From: Hymenobacter edaphi
GTDB taxonomy: Bacteria > Bacteroidota > Bacteroidia > Cytophagales > Hymenobacteraceae
Assembly: GCF_003258365.1 (NCBI RefSeq)
Contig: NZ_QHKM01000007.1
Coordinates: forward strand, 62,001-126,000
Direction: 5' to 3'
Length of the DNA stretch: 64,000 nucleotides
Numbering within the stretch: position 1 is the stretch's first letter; each line of letters starts with the position of its first letter. The notes beneath the pieces were generated by a model. It made no database searches and was not told the origin of the DNA. It saw only the letters and a list, made by a program, of their open reading frames with translations. Below, one piece after another: positions 51,301-59,878 of this stretch. Made by a program: the position numbers and the translations under genes.

Positions 51301-54300
51301 TAGGCGGAGTAGCCGAGGCCCAGGGCGTAGGTTTTGCCGGTGCCCGCAGTGGTCTGGGTGTTCGACAGCACGTTGTTGCGCAGCACTACGACGGGGTTCG
51401 AGCCGGCTACGGCCAGCGCCAGGCTGGGGCCGGTGGGAGGGGTGCTGCCCACGTCGCGGCTGCCGCTCAGCGCCACCGTGTTGAAGTACACGTTGGTCGT
51501 CGAGCCCGCGCCGCCGCCCAGGTACAGGCCGGCCGTCAGCTCGGAGGACGAAGACGAGGACACCACGCCCGCCACCAGGTTATTGCTGATGGTGGTGGTG
51601 CCCGCCGTGGCCGCGCCGAGCACAATGCCCAGGGCCGAAGCGGTACCGGTACTCACCACCCCGCTCACCGTATTGCGGCTGACGGTGGCGTCCACCACCG
51701 CGTTGCCCGAGGGGGCTGAAGTGCTCTGCGTGGTACCAGCGCCGAGGTTGATGGCCGCCACGTCGGAGGTGCTGGTGAGGCCGCCGATGGCGTTGAGCGT
51801 TACCTGTGCCCCGCTTTCGTGGCCCAGGTAAATGCCGTAGCGCCCCACGTTGCCGGGCGCGGCCGTCGTCAGCACGTTGCCGGAAATCACCGTGCCGGTG
51901 TTGCGGTTGCTGGCGGAAGCTCCCTGCGAGTAGATGCCGTACTGCACCCGGCTGATGCTGTTGTTGAGCACCTGGTTGCCGTTGTTGCCGGTGCCCAGGC
52001 TGGTGCTCGATACCGTGCTGCTGCCAAAGCCGATGCCCATCAGCGTCTGGGTCGGGCCGCTGCCCGTCACCACCAGGTTCTGGATGACGTTGTTGGTGGC
52101 GCTGTTGGTGCTGGCGCCCGTCTGCCCGTACACCACCGTGCTGCTGGTGCCGGTGTTGGTATTGGTGAGGCTCAGGTCGCGCGAGCTGCCGCCGGGCGCG
52201 TTCGAGCCGTCCAGGGTCACGTAGTCGGCCCCGTCGAGCAAGATGAGGGCCTTGGCGTTGCTGCCCGTAATGCTGGCCGTCACGCCCGTTTGCGGGCGAA
52301 TGGTCACGCGCCGGGTTGCGTCGGCCCCGGCAATGGTGCCGATGGTCAGCGGGAAGACTTCCCCGCTGGCGGCGTCGTACGCGCCGGTGGTGGCGGCCGG
52401 GTTGGTCAGCAGAAAGGTAACGCCCACGCCGCCGGTGGTTTGCAGGCCGCGGGCGGTCAAATCCGCCAGCGCGTCCTTGATAGTCGCGTAGGCTTCGCCG
52501 CCGGTGCGGCCCACGGTGAAGGAGCCATTCATCGGGCCCAGGATGCGGCGGGCACCGGCCGGGGCGCCCACCGCCGGGTCGATGGCGAAGGGCGAGCCGG
52601 GCGCAGCCGGAATGGTCAGGCTGGTCAGCGTGGCGTCCACCAGGTTATCGGTAGCCGCGCCGGCCGTCACGTCGTACACCAGGAAGAAGTAGTTGGTGCC
52701 GGTTTGCAGCGTCTGGGTGCCCGTGAAGCTGAAGCCGCCCTGCGCCCCGAAGGCCGGGGCCGTGGCGGCGCCAAACGCGGTGGTGGTGGCAAACGTGCTG
52801 CTGGTGCCGGTGTAGTACACGCGGGCGTTGCTGATGTTGGCCAGGTCGGTGGTGCCGTCGGCCGTGAAGGTCAGCTGGGTAAGCTGCAGCGGGTTAAACG
52901 AGCCGGTGGTCGTCAGCTCCACGCGCAGCACCTGCTGGGTGGTGGCGCCCGCGAATACCGGGTTTGCGTTCTGCGTCACCACGGTGCCCGTGTACTGCAT
53001 CACCGGCAGCACCGTGCCCGCGTACTCATCCGAGCCCAGGTCGGGCTTGGTGCCGGAGCCCGCGTAGCCGGGGCTGCCCTGGCGGATGTCGCCCTGAATG
53101 TCGTTGTCGACGGTGCCGGCCAGCGCCGTGCCGCCCGACTCGATGGGCGAGGGCGTGGAAGCAAAGCCTGCGTTGATGGTCAGGTCGCCGGTGGCCGGGG
53201 CGTTGAACAGGCCGGTGGCGCTGCCGCCGACCTCCGCCGCCGTGGGCAGGTAGGCCGTAGAGCTGGCGTCGCCGCCCGAGGTGGCTTTCCAGGTACCAAA
53301 GTCGCGGGCCGTGCCGGCGGTGTTGCCCACCTTGGCGTTGTCGGCCGTCACCAGCAGGTTGTAGTTCGAGGTGGTGGCCGGCCAGCCCGCCGCCGTCTGG
53401 TAGCCGATGGCGTAGTGGCTACCCGCGCCGGTGCGTTCGTTGTAGAAGATGTTGTTGCGCAGCGCCCCGCTGGCCGTGCTGCCCGTGCGGCGGTAGGCGT
53501 ACGAATCCACCGCGCCGCTGCCCGTCAGGTACACCGAGTTGTAGTAGAAGGCGTTGCCGGTGCCGGAGCCGCCGTTCAGAATGCCGAGCACCGGTACGCC
53601 CGCCACCGAGCCGCTGCCCGGGGCAATCTGGTTGTTGGCGGCCGTCAGGTTGGCGTAGCTGTCCGCGGTGCCCACGCCGAGCACCGCGTCGAGCAGGTTG
53701 GGCGCGGTGGCCAGGGCCGGCGCCTGGCTGCTGAGGTTCCAGACGCGGTTGCGCAGCACCTTGCCCCCGCCCCCGGAAGAGGCACTCATCAGAACGCCGG
53801 CCACTAAGTTGAAGTAGCTGTTGCTGTTGACTACGGTAGTGGAGGTCAGCGCGACGTTGCTCACCGCGTTGTCGGCCACCACGACGGCGCCGGAGCTGTT
53901 CGAGATGATGCCGATGGTGTGCGTGAAGTTGCTGCTGCTGGGCACCGTGCCGCTGCTCAGGTTGGTCACGGTGTTGCCCAGCACGTCGTGGGCGCCGCTC
54001 TGCCCGACGACGATGCCGTAGAGGCGGCCGTTGACCACGCCGCTGCCGATGCTCAGGTCGCGCACCGTGTTGTTCTGCACCGTCGATTTATCCACGCTGT
54101 ACGCGAGCAGGCCGTAGTTGAACGGCAGGCTGCCCGCGCCGGTCAGCACCTGCAGGTTGCGCACGGTGTTGCCGCTCACGGTGAAAGCATGGCCCGCCGT
54201 GCTGCTGGTCAGGTAGATGCCGTAGGCGTCGTACTTGGTGCTGATGCCCAGGCCGGGCGTGGCGTCGCCGATGACGTTGCCGGTGTTGGAGCCCGTGCTG

Positions 54301-57300
54301 CTGCCCGTGCCGATGCTCAGCAGGCCCGCCGAGGCGTAAAGGCCGTAGGTGGCGCTGCTGGTGGAGGCGTTGGCCAGGTTGCGGATCAGGTTGTTCTGCA
54401 CGCTGGTCGGGGCCGTGGTGCCCACCGCCAGCCGGATGCCGTAGGTGGTGCCGCTCACGCCGAGCGGGCTGCCGCCGGCCGTGGCGTCCGCGCCGCCGAT
54501 GACGTTGCTGCTCACCGTGTGCCCGGTGCCGGCCGAGAGGTAAATGCCGGTAAAGCCGCTGGTGTTCAGGCCCGCCGTCTGGTAGAGCTTGTTGTTGCTC
54601 ACCACGTGGTTGTTGCCGCTGGCCAGGCTGATGCCGGTCAGGGCGGTGCTGCGGGCGGCATCCTGGTAGATGCGGTTGCCCTCGGCCGCCGCGGCCCCGC
54701 CGATGCTCCACGCGTCGCCGTTGCCGGTGGCGCTCAGCGCCACGCCGGTGCCGGTGAAGTTATGAATGTCGTTGCCGCTGACGACGTTGCCCTGGTTGGT
54801 GGCCGTGCCGGCATCCGTTACCGAGCGAATGGCCGTGTTGGGCACCGTGTTCGGGGCCACCGTCAGCTCGCGGATGTCGTTGCCGCTGATGACGTTGTTC
54901 TGGTTGCCGGTGCTCGTGCCGTTGTAGAACAGGATGGTGGCGCTGGTGGCGCTGGTGTTGCCGCCCTCAATGATGCTGCGGGTAATGGTGTTGCCCGTCG
55001 CGTCGTTAAGCAGGGTGAAGGTGGGGCTGAGCGTCGTGTTCAGGTTGCGGAACAGCAGCTGCTGGCCCGCGCCGCCGTCGATGGTCACGCGGTCGGCCCC
55101 GTTCAGGCGAATCAGGCCCTGCGCAAAGCCCGGCCCGCTGACCGTGCGCCGCGTGCCGTCGCCGCGCAGCAGCAGCGCGTAGCCGCCGGCGCCCTGTTCC
55201 GTGAGCTGGTTCAGGGGGATGGTGCCGTCTTCCGTCAGGTCCGAGGTGATGGTGACGGTGGTGCTGGCCGTCAGCACGCCCTGGTTCAGGGCCGCGAACA
55301 GGCCGCCGGCCCCGGTCAGCGAGGTAAACGTCTGGTTGCCGGGCGTGCTCGGCGTGCCCGAGGCATTCACCTCGTAGGCCGTGCCGCCGAACACGATGGA
55401 AATGGAGTAGTCGTTGAGCGGGCCGCTGGGAAGCTGGTTGGTGGTCAGAGCCACGCTGCCGGGCTTGTTAGGGCCCGAAGTAGCCAGCGTGCCGGCGTTG
55501 CTGGCCACGTTGCCGGCCGCATCCTGCGCCACCACGAAGTACTGAATGCGCTGGCCGGGCACCACGCCCGTTCCGCCCGCCAGCAGGCTGTAGTCGATGT
55601 CGAAGCTGAAGGGCGAAGCCGTGTTGGTGCCGCTGGCTTCCACGTACTTCCAGCCCGCCGTGGCGCTGGTGTTGTCGTTGATGACGCCCGGGTCCACGGC
55701 CGTGCCGTCGAGGTTGAGGCGGCGGAAGTACAGGCGCGGGCGGGTGCTGCCGGCCGTCGTGGCCAGGCCCACGCCCGTCGCGTCGTCGGCGATGCTGACC
55801 CCGCTCAGTGTGCGCGTGGTGGTGTTGGTGGTATTGCCCAGGGGCGTGTAGCTGATGGTGGGGGCCACCTGGTCGCCGCCGATGAAGGTGCCTTCGTCGG
55901 CTCCGACGTCGGGCGTGCCGGCGTTGCGCGGGGTGCCGTCGAAGTCATCGGGTACCGAGGCCAGCGCTACGCCCTTGCTTTCCACCGGCGTGGCCACGTC
56001 GGTGCGGATGTGCAGGTCGGGCGTGGCGGCGGTGGCATTGACGAACATCGGGTCGGCCACGGCGCTGTTGGCGTCGCCGCTGAGGCTGCTGGCCGGCGTG
56101 CCGCCCACCAGCGCCACCGTGCCGCCCGTGCCGGGCGCGTAGTACACGTTGTTGCTGAAGGTGGTGCTGGCCGTGGCGTTCAGGGTCACGGCCGCGTGGG
56201 TGCCGGTGGCCGTGCCGTTGCTGCGGGCATTCACCAGCACGTTGTTGCGCACCACGTCGGTGCCGGTGTTGGTCCGGCGCAGCGCCGCCGTGGTGGCCGC
56301 GCCGCCGTTGGCCGTGCCGCCCACGTACAGGGAGTTGTGGTAGAAGTTGTTGGCTACCCCGGCCGCGGTGGTTTTGTAAATAGCCGTGATTTCAACGGCA
56401 CCGTTGCCGATGCTGCTGCCGCTGGCGTCGAGGCCCACGCGCACCATGTTGTTGGTCAGCGGCGTGGTGCCGCCGGCCAGCTGAATGCCGATGATGGACG
56501 ACGCGGCCGTCGTGGTGGTGGTGCTCAGCGAGAGGCCGTGCACGAAGTTGCGGTTCAGCGCCAGCGTGCCGGTGGCCGAACCGTTGTAGTAGATGCCGAG
56601 CACGTTGAACCCGCTGCCCGTGGCGGCCGTGCCGCTGAGCCCAAACACCGTGTTGGTCGATACGTTGGTAGCCGTGGCGCTGGTGTTGGAGGCGTAAATG
56701 CCCATCAGGGCCGCGCTGGTGCCGCCGCTCACGTTCGGGGCCGCGTTGGTCAGGTTGCGCACGGTGTTGCCGGTCAGCGTCACCGCGGCCGTGCCCGAAG
56801 TGGCCGTAATGCCGATAACCTGGGCGCTGGTCGAGCCCGTGTTGTCGCTTTTCAGGTTGGCCACCGTGTTGTTGTTGAGGCTCATGGAGCCGGTCGTGGT
56901 GCTCACAATGCCCCGCACCAGCACCGAGGCCGTGCCCGTCACGTTGGGCACGTACAGGCTGTTGGCCTGGGTGATGCTGCCCACCGTGTTGTTGTCGATG
57001 GTGAGGGTGCCGGCCGTGGCGATAATGCCGTTGATGACCTGCGTGATGTTGCCCGTGGCCAGGCCCGCCGTGATACCCGCTACCGTATTATAGCCAATGA
57101 GCACGGTGCCGCTGCTGCTGCTGCTGATGCCATTGGTGATGCCCTGCCCGCTCGAGCTGACCACGGTAATGGAGCCGTTGGCGCTGCCCGAGCCGATGCT
57201 GTTGCCTTCGGCCAGGCTCGTGCCGCCGATGGTGGCGTTGCCCGCGGTGAGGGTGATGGCGTGGAAGAAAGGCGTGGTGCCGCTGGTCGTCGTCGTCAGC

Positions 57301-59399
57301 GAAATGTCGCGGATGGTGTTGCCCTGCACCAGGTTGGTGCCGCCCGAGACAAACGACAGCTGCATGGGGTAGAAGCGGCTGGTCGAGCCGCTCATCGTGT
57401 AGGTAGCTGCAGGCGCGGCCGGCTGCGGCGCCGCCGCGCTGGCGGCCGTGCTGGCCCCGCCCCCGATGAAGTTGCCCGATATCGTGTAGCCCGTGCCGGT
57501 AGCGGTGGCGGCCCCGATGTTGATGGCGTAGTGCACCGCGCCCGAGCTGTAGGTGCGCGCGCCCGACTGGTAGAAGGCGTTGTTGGTTATCGTCCAGCCG
57601 GTGTTGTTGCTCGAAGCCAGCAGCACGCCGTTCGACGAGTTGCTGGCGTTGAAGTAGTCCAGCAGGTTGTTGCCGGTGATGACGTTGCCGCTGTTGGCCG
57701 TGTTGGTGCCCGACGCGGCGTAGATGAGGTTGGTGGCAAAGCCCGTGGTACCGGTCGTGCTGCTGACCGAGCCGATGCTGTTGAAGCGCAGCGTGTTGTT
57801 GCTGTTGCCGCCGCCCGCCGCCGTGTTCGTGGCCGCGAATACCACCGCGCCGGAGCTGGTGCCGCTGTTCTGGCTTTTCAGCTGGCAGTACTGCACCACG
57901 TTGTTCTGCGCGTCGGAGGTGAAGCGCAGCACCGCGCCGGCCGTGCTGGTGTTGGTCAGGGTAAGGTAGCTGCTGCTGGTGCCGCTCACGCCGCCGGGGC
58001 GCCCGTCCAGCACCAGATTGCGCCCCCCGTTCACGTCGAGCAGGGCAGTGGCATTGGTCAGGCTGAGCACAATGGCGCTGGCGCCGGTAGCCGACGCCGC
58101 CGGCCGGATCGTCACCGGGTTGCTGGCCGAGGATGCCGCAAACGTGTAGGAGATGGGCAGCGTTTCGGTGCTGCCGGTGTAGCCGGGCAGCAGCTCGATG
58201 ATGACGCCGCCGGGGCAGACGCCCTGCGCCGTCAGGGCCGCCAGGGCGCCGCCGGTGCCGCTCAGGGTTGGGTAGTTGCCGCCCGGCCCCACCGTCACCA
58301 CGCCGCCCGTGCCGCAGAACGTGCCGTTGAGCGTCGCCTGCTGGCCCGCCGTCAGCGCCGCGAGGCCCTCCGTAGCGGCGTAAACGCGGTAGTAGTAGGT
58401 CGTGCCGTTCGCGAGGCCCGTCTGGGCCACCGTCTGCGTGCCGCCGGTGCCCGCCGGGCTCGTCGTGCCGCTGGAGACGATGGTGGCCACCGGCGTGAAG
58501 TTCACGTTGTCGGTGGAGCGCAGCACCGCGAAGGTGGTTTCCGTGGTCGAGTTATCGGTGATGACCAGGCTGAAGCTGCTGGCCGTGACGCTGGTGAAGC
58601 TCACGCCCGGCGCCGCCGGCGTTACCTGCGGGGGCGTAAACGTGTAGGTCTGTCCGCTCGCGGGCTTGGTGCCGATGGAGTTGGTTTCCGAGGTCGAGCT
58701 GAGCGTAGGGCTAGCGCCCAGGTTGTTGAGCGAGAGGAAGTTGCCGCTGCCCGTGGCCGTGGCCGTCAGGCCCACCGACGCCGTGGCCGAGGCGCCTGGC
58801 GAAACCGCGTCGTCGGGCGAATACACGAACTGCACCGCGCCCGTGGCTTCGTAGAGCTTCAGCTGAAAGCTGATCTGCGAGGCCGGATTGGCGTTGTAGT
58901 ACCAGTTTGCGCCCTTCCACTCCGCGGTAAACACGCGGCTGCCGGCCGCGCCGCTGGTCTGGTAGGAGAAGTTGCTGTTCGAGGGCAGGCTCAGGTCGTC
59001 CCAGAGCGGGGCCGCAATGGGCCGCGGAGTGCCGCCGCTCAGGTTGTTGGAGGCGCTGGTCGAAGTCGTTGCCCCGAAGCTGACGAACCCGTTGGTGCTG
59101 GCCGAAACGGTGGTATAGGGCGTGCCGTTGTAAAAGAACGTGAAGCCGATGGGCAGCGCGTTGAACAGGCCGTCGTCCAGGGAGCCGGAGCTCAGGGCCG
59201 GCACCGTGCCGCCGCTCAGCGGGGTGTAGGTGCCCGCGCTGGCCACAAACGAGCCGTTGGGCGCATTGTAGTTGGCCAGGCTCTGCGCCCAGGCGCCGGA
59301 GCTGACCAGCAGGAGCAGCAGGCTCAGGAGCCGACCCATCTGCCGCCTTCCCGGTGAGGACACGCGGCGGGCAGTTGGCAAGCGTAAAGGTGTGTGCAT
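48360..59399 (-). CDS. Giant beta-helix T9SS-secreted protein (3,679 aa)
   Basis: A giant secreted protein, 3,679 aa from ATG 59399 (an internal ATG at 59339 would give 3,659 aa; the longer start gives the basic n-region also seen in its neighbour). The signal peptide ends near GAWAQ. A short beta-sandwich domain comes first (FTFFYNGTPYTTVSASTNGFVSFG region), then a fibronectin type III segment (APGVSFTSVTASSFSLVI). The bulk is a very long run of right-handed beta-helix turns with G-N-x-I/V and N-N-T-V ladders (for example TITNNAFYQSG, NNTVGSITQAN, NNLIRNLANAS, GNTVRNLQVL), broken by CARDB-like and jellyroll inserts. It ends with an Ig-like part, a fibronectin-like region and a sorting domain (AAWPNPLSGQELTLEV to VRLVKQ). 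A fibrous surface adhesin is likely; no catalytic motif was found. Confidence 0.85.
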   Translation of the reverse strand: MHTPLRLPTARRVSSPGRRQMGRLLSLLLLLVSSGAWAQSLANYNAPNGSFVASAGTYTPLSGGTVPALSSGSLDDGLFNALPIGFTFFYNGTPYTTVSASTNGFVSFGATTSTSASNNLSGGTPRPIAAPLWDDLSLPSNSNFSYQTSGAAGSRVFTAEWKGANWYYNANPASQISFQLKLYEATGAVQFVYSPDDAVSPGASATASVGLTATATGSGNFLSLNNLGASPTLSSTSETNSIGTKPASGQTYTFTPPQVTPAAPGVSFTSVTASSFSLVITDNSTTETTFAVLRSTDNVNFTPVATIVSSGTTSPAGTGGTQTVAQTGLANGTTYYYRVYAATEGLAALTAGQQATLNGTFCGTGGVVTVGPGGNYPTLSGTGGALAALTAQGVCPGGVIIELLPGYTGSTETLPISYTFAASSASNPVTIRPAASATGASAIVLSLTNATALLDVNGGRNLVLDGRPGGVSGTSSSYLTLTNTSTAGAVLRFTSDAQNNVVQYCQLKSQNSGTSSGAVVFAATNTAAGGGNSNNTLRFNSIGSVSSTTGTTGFATNLIYAASGTNTANSGNVITGNNLLDYFNASNSSNGVLLASSNNTGWTITNNAFYQSGARTYSSGAVHYAINIGAATATGTGYTISGNFIGGGASTAASAAAPQPAAPAATYTMSGSTSRFYPMQLSFVSGGTNLVQGNTIRDISLTTTTSGTTPFFHAITLTAGNATIGGTSLAEGNSIGSGSANGSITVVSSSGQGITNGISSSSSGTVLIGYNTVAGITAGLATGNITQVINGIIATAGTLTIDNNTVGSITQANSLYVPNVTGTASVLVRGIVSTTTGSMSLNNNTVANLKSDNTGSTSAQVIGITATSGTAAVTLTGNTVRNLTNAAPNVSGGTSAALMGIYASNTSATATNVSTNTVFGLSGTAATGSGFNVLGIYYNGSATGTLALNRNFVHGLSLSTTTTTAASSIIGIQLAGGTTPLTNNMVRVGLDASGSSIGNGAVEITAIYKTTAAGVANNFYHNSLYVGGTANGGAATTAALRRTNTGTDVVRNNVLVNARSNGTATGTHAAVTLNATASTTFSNNVYYAPGTGGTVALVGGTPASSLSGDANSAVADPMFVNATAATPDLHIRTDVATPVESKGVALASVPDDFDGTPRNAGTPDVGADEGTFIGGDQVAPTISYTPLGNTTNTTTRTLSGVSIADDATGVGLATTAGSTRPRLYFRRLNLDGTAVDPGVINDNTSATAGWKYVEASGTNTASPFSFDIDYSLLAGGTGVVPGQRIQYFVVAQDAAGNVASNAGTLATSGPNKPGSVALTTNQLPSGPLNDYSISIVFGGTAYEVNASGTPSTPGNQTFTSLTGAGGLFAALNQGVLTASTTVTITSDLTEDGTIPLNQLTEQGAGGYALLLRGDGTRRTVSGPGFAQGLIRLNGADRVTIDGGAGQQLLFRNLNTTLSPTFTLLNDATGNTITRSIIEGGNTSATSATILFYNGTSTGNQNNVISGNDIRELTVAPNTVPNTAIRSVTDAGTATNQGNVVSGNDIHNFTGTGVALSATGNGDAWSIGGAAAAEGNRIYQDAARSTALTGISLASGNNHVVSNNKLYQTAGLNTSGFTGIYLSAGTGHTVSSNVIGGADATAGGSPLGVSGTTYGIRLAVGTTAPTSVQNNLIRNLANASTSSATYGLYASAGLLSIGTGSSTGSNTGNVIGDATPGLGISTKYDAYGIYLTSSTAGHAFTVSGNTVRNLQVLTGAGSLPFNYGLLAYSVDKSTVQNNTVRDLSIGSGVVNGRLYGIVVGQSGAHDVLGNTVTNLSSGTVPSSSNFTHTIGIISNSSGAVVVADNAVSNVALTSTTVVNSNSYFNLVAGVLMSASSGGGGKVLRNRVWNLSSQAPALATAPNLLDAVLGVGTADSYANLTAANNQIAPGSGSVAGVPVLGILNGGSGTGNAFYYNSVYLTGSGAVDSYAYRRTGSTASGALRNNIFYNERTGAGSHYAIGYQTAAGWPATTSNYNLLVTADNAKVGNTAGTARDFGTWKATSGGDASSTAYLPTAAEVGGSATGLFNAPATGDLTINAGFASTPSPIESGGTALAGTVDNDIQGDIRQGSPGYAGSGTKPDLGSDEYAGTVLPVMQYTGTVVTQNANPVFAGATTQQVLRVELTTTGSFNPLQLTQLTFTADGTTDLANISNARVYYTGTSSTFATTTAFGAATAPAFGAQGGFSFTGTQTLQTGTNYFFLVYDVTAGAATDNLVDATLTSLTIPAAPGSPFAIDPAVGAPAGARRILGPMNGSFTVGRTGGEAYATIKDALADLTARGLQTTGGVGVTFLLTNPAATTGAYDAASGEVFPLTIGTIAGADATRRVTIRPQTGVTASITGSNAKALILLDGADYVTLDGSNAPGGSSRDLSLTNTNTGTSSTVVYGQTGASTNSATNNVIQNLVVTGSGPTQTLMGIGFGSSTVSSTSLGTGNNGNQVLNNSISRVQYGIYSQGASASNRNTGTVISGNVLTTAAPGNVGRYGIYLGHESGAQVTLNAIGGLTSTSDVAAINLGAGTTQSTSAPSGNAVVDATVSRNTVSGVVSTGTASALGIVLGAATAGTTTISNNLVAGVVSSSSSSELTAGLYLGGGAGSTTNVYFNTVALSGSRDVGSTPPTGPSLALAVAGSNPVVVLRNNVLSNTQTTAGTGKTYALGLGYSAYTNLASSHNDLYTDGANALLASVGSGAFAGTSTTTLPALQTATGQEASSKNADPLFVGSTLVPNACALDNTGFVGTGISEDYAAAPRSSTPDLGAYEFGSTVSTDLRLQALTAPAAGSSCRTTTETVTVVVRNNGCDLTLSPANPLTLTVAVTGPAGPLPSLSLTVTSGTLLAGTAAAYTVSTAFDMTFGGSYTLVPSLSYAGDQTSSNDALAGVTIISTNPALTVSANATVCPGGSATLTASAPQYLNPNKVIFAETFEGATNAFTATSTGSQPLSGFSLVTAGYKLGGSGTPANGTAYNGPDGNAAGHYYVADSDKYGSSTGGVNSTITTLTSPSFSTLGFTGATLSFQHFYYYYSTDVTAQVEYSVNGGAWAVLADYEATGASVGSATTGATAALPLPAAALGQTDVRIRFSYETSYGFSWAIDNVSVAGPSLEDATFTWTPASGLSATTGSSVTATPSATTTYTVTANYAAINCASSKPVTVTVTDQTTWTGTQSTDWFDGRNWSACVPSNLTDALVPTVASGRYPAIGGGTAAVRSVRFSDNGQLTMTDGTLSVYQDWTRTGPGPSSALTGGTVAFVGAGAQQLTEAVGFANLTVAKTADTLHVAANPTVTGALTMSSGILKTYVLSTTHQVNLTGTLSETASSFVLGNVVTSAPLGTDGASSTFGGLGLTLTAHTTGGASLPGATTVTRMTGRPMYGMAGSTSIRRQFNIEPAVDTNLNVDMVFGYGDSAFELQGIGEGSLTLFSNAGVPGGWRQEGYTSRDAAANTVTLNGLNHLSLWTLGDAAVPLPVSLAAFTAQRQGTDAVLTWTTAQEKNNRGFEVQVSLDGHSFRPLGFVASETSTSTSARHYRFVDREAGKQGLRHYRLRQLDLDGTAALFGPRTVQFEQVIKLALAAWPNPLSGQELTLEVLSPAAGATELVLLDAVGRVVLRQTADLRAGAQRLSLHLSEQLPAGAYLLRLTSAGQTGTVRLVKQ
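48633..48707. repeat. 75-bp near-identical patch shared by the two giant adhesin genes (copy 2)
   Basis: Second copy of the patch at 41646-41720, with one substitution over 75 bp. It codes for the segment directly before the linker to the sorting domain. Both genes are read on the minus strand, so the copies are direct repeats about 7 kb apart and could recombine. Confidence 0.85.
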
Positions 59400-59878
59400 A
59401 GAAGAAAATGAGGTTGGAAAGGCAGCTGAAGGCAGCAAAATGACCGCACGACTGGTTGAAAATCAGCGGCTAGGCCATTGATTTCAACTTCCAATGCGGC
59501 AAGGAATGGCCAGCCCCGGTTTCGGATGGGGGCAAACGCGTAAGGCTGGCACAGCAGGGCGGGTGGAGCTTCGAAGGTGCTGCGCCAGAATGCCTGGGAA
59601 CAGTACACTGCGAGTCAGCAAACTACCGGTTTTATGTGATAATACCAGTAAGATGTAACCGGGATTTTGCACATGTTCAGCTAAGTGGTCAACGACTATC
59701 TTGGCTGGGTATCATTGCTTTTTCCAATTATAGTTTGTGAACAGTAACCGAAAATGGGCCTCTGCTGCTTCCCAGGCCGGCATGCTCGCTGTTCACCCAC
59801 CCTAGGGGCTGCGGAAGCAGTATGCTTTTACAGGCCGCGGCAACCGAGCCGGGGGCACATGGAGCGTTGAGCCGGGGC
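59400..59878. promoter_or_regulatory. Upstream region of the giant beta-helix gene
   Basis: A 479-bp stretch without a convincing gene. It is less GC-rich than its surroundings, especially 59610-59760, and must carry the promoter and leader of the 3,679-aa gene (minus strand) and the 3' end region of the membrane-protein gene. I could not fix a promoter, and no strong hairpin stands out. Confidence 0.5.

Noticed and set aside
48180-51719. Plus-strand open frame of 1,179 codons at the start of the giant-gene region
   Set aside because: Antisense shadow of the 3' part of the giant gene; it also crosses that gene's terminator.
53919-59357. Plus-strand open frame of 1,812 codons opposite the giant beta-helix gene
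   Set aside because: Same reason: low-complexity Arg/Gly/Ala/Val/His translation, no start context, and the minus strand has a clear secreted protein with repeats and a sorting domain.
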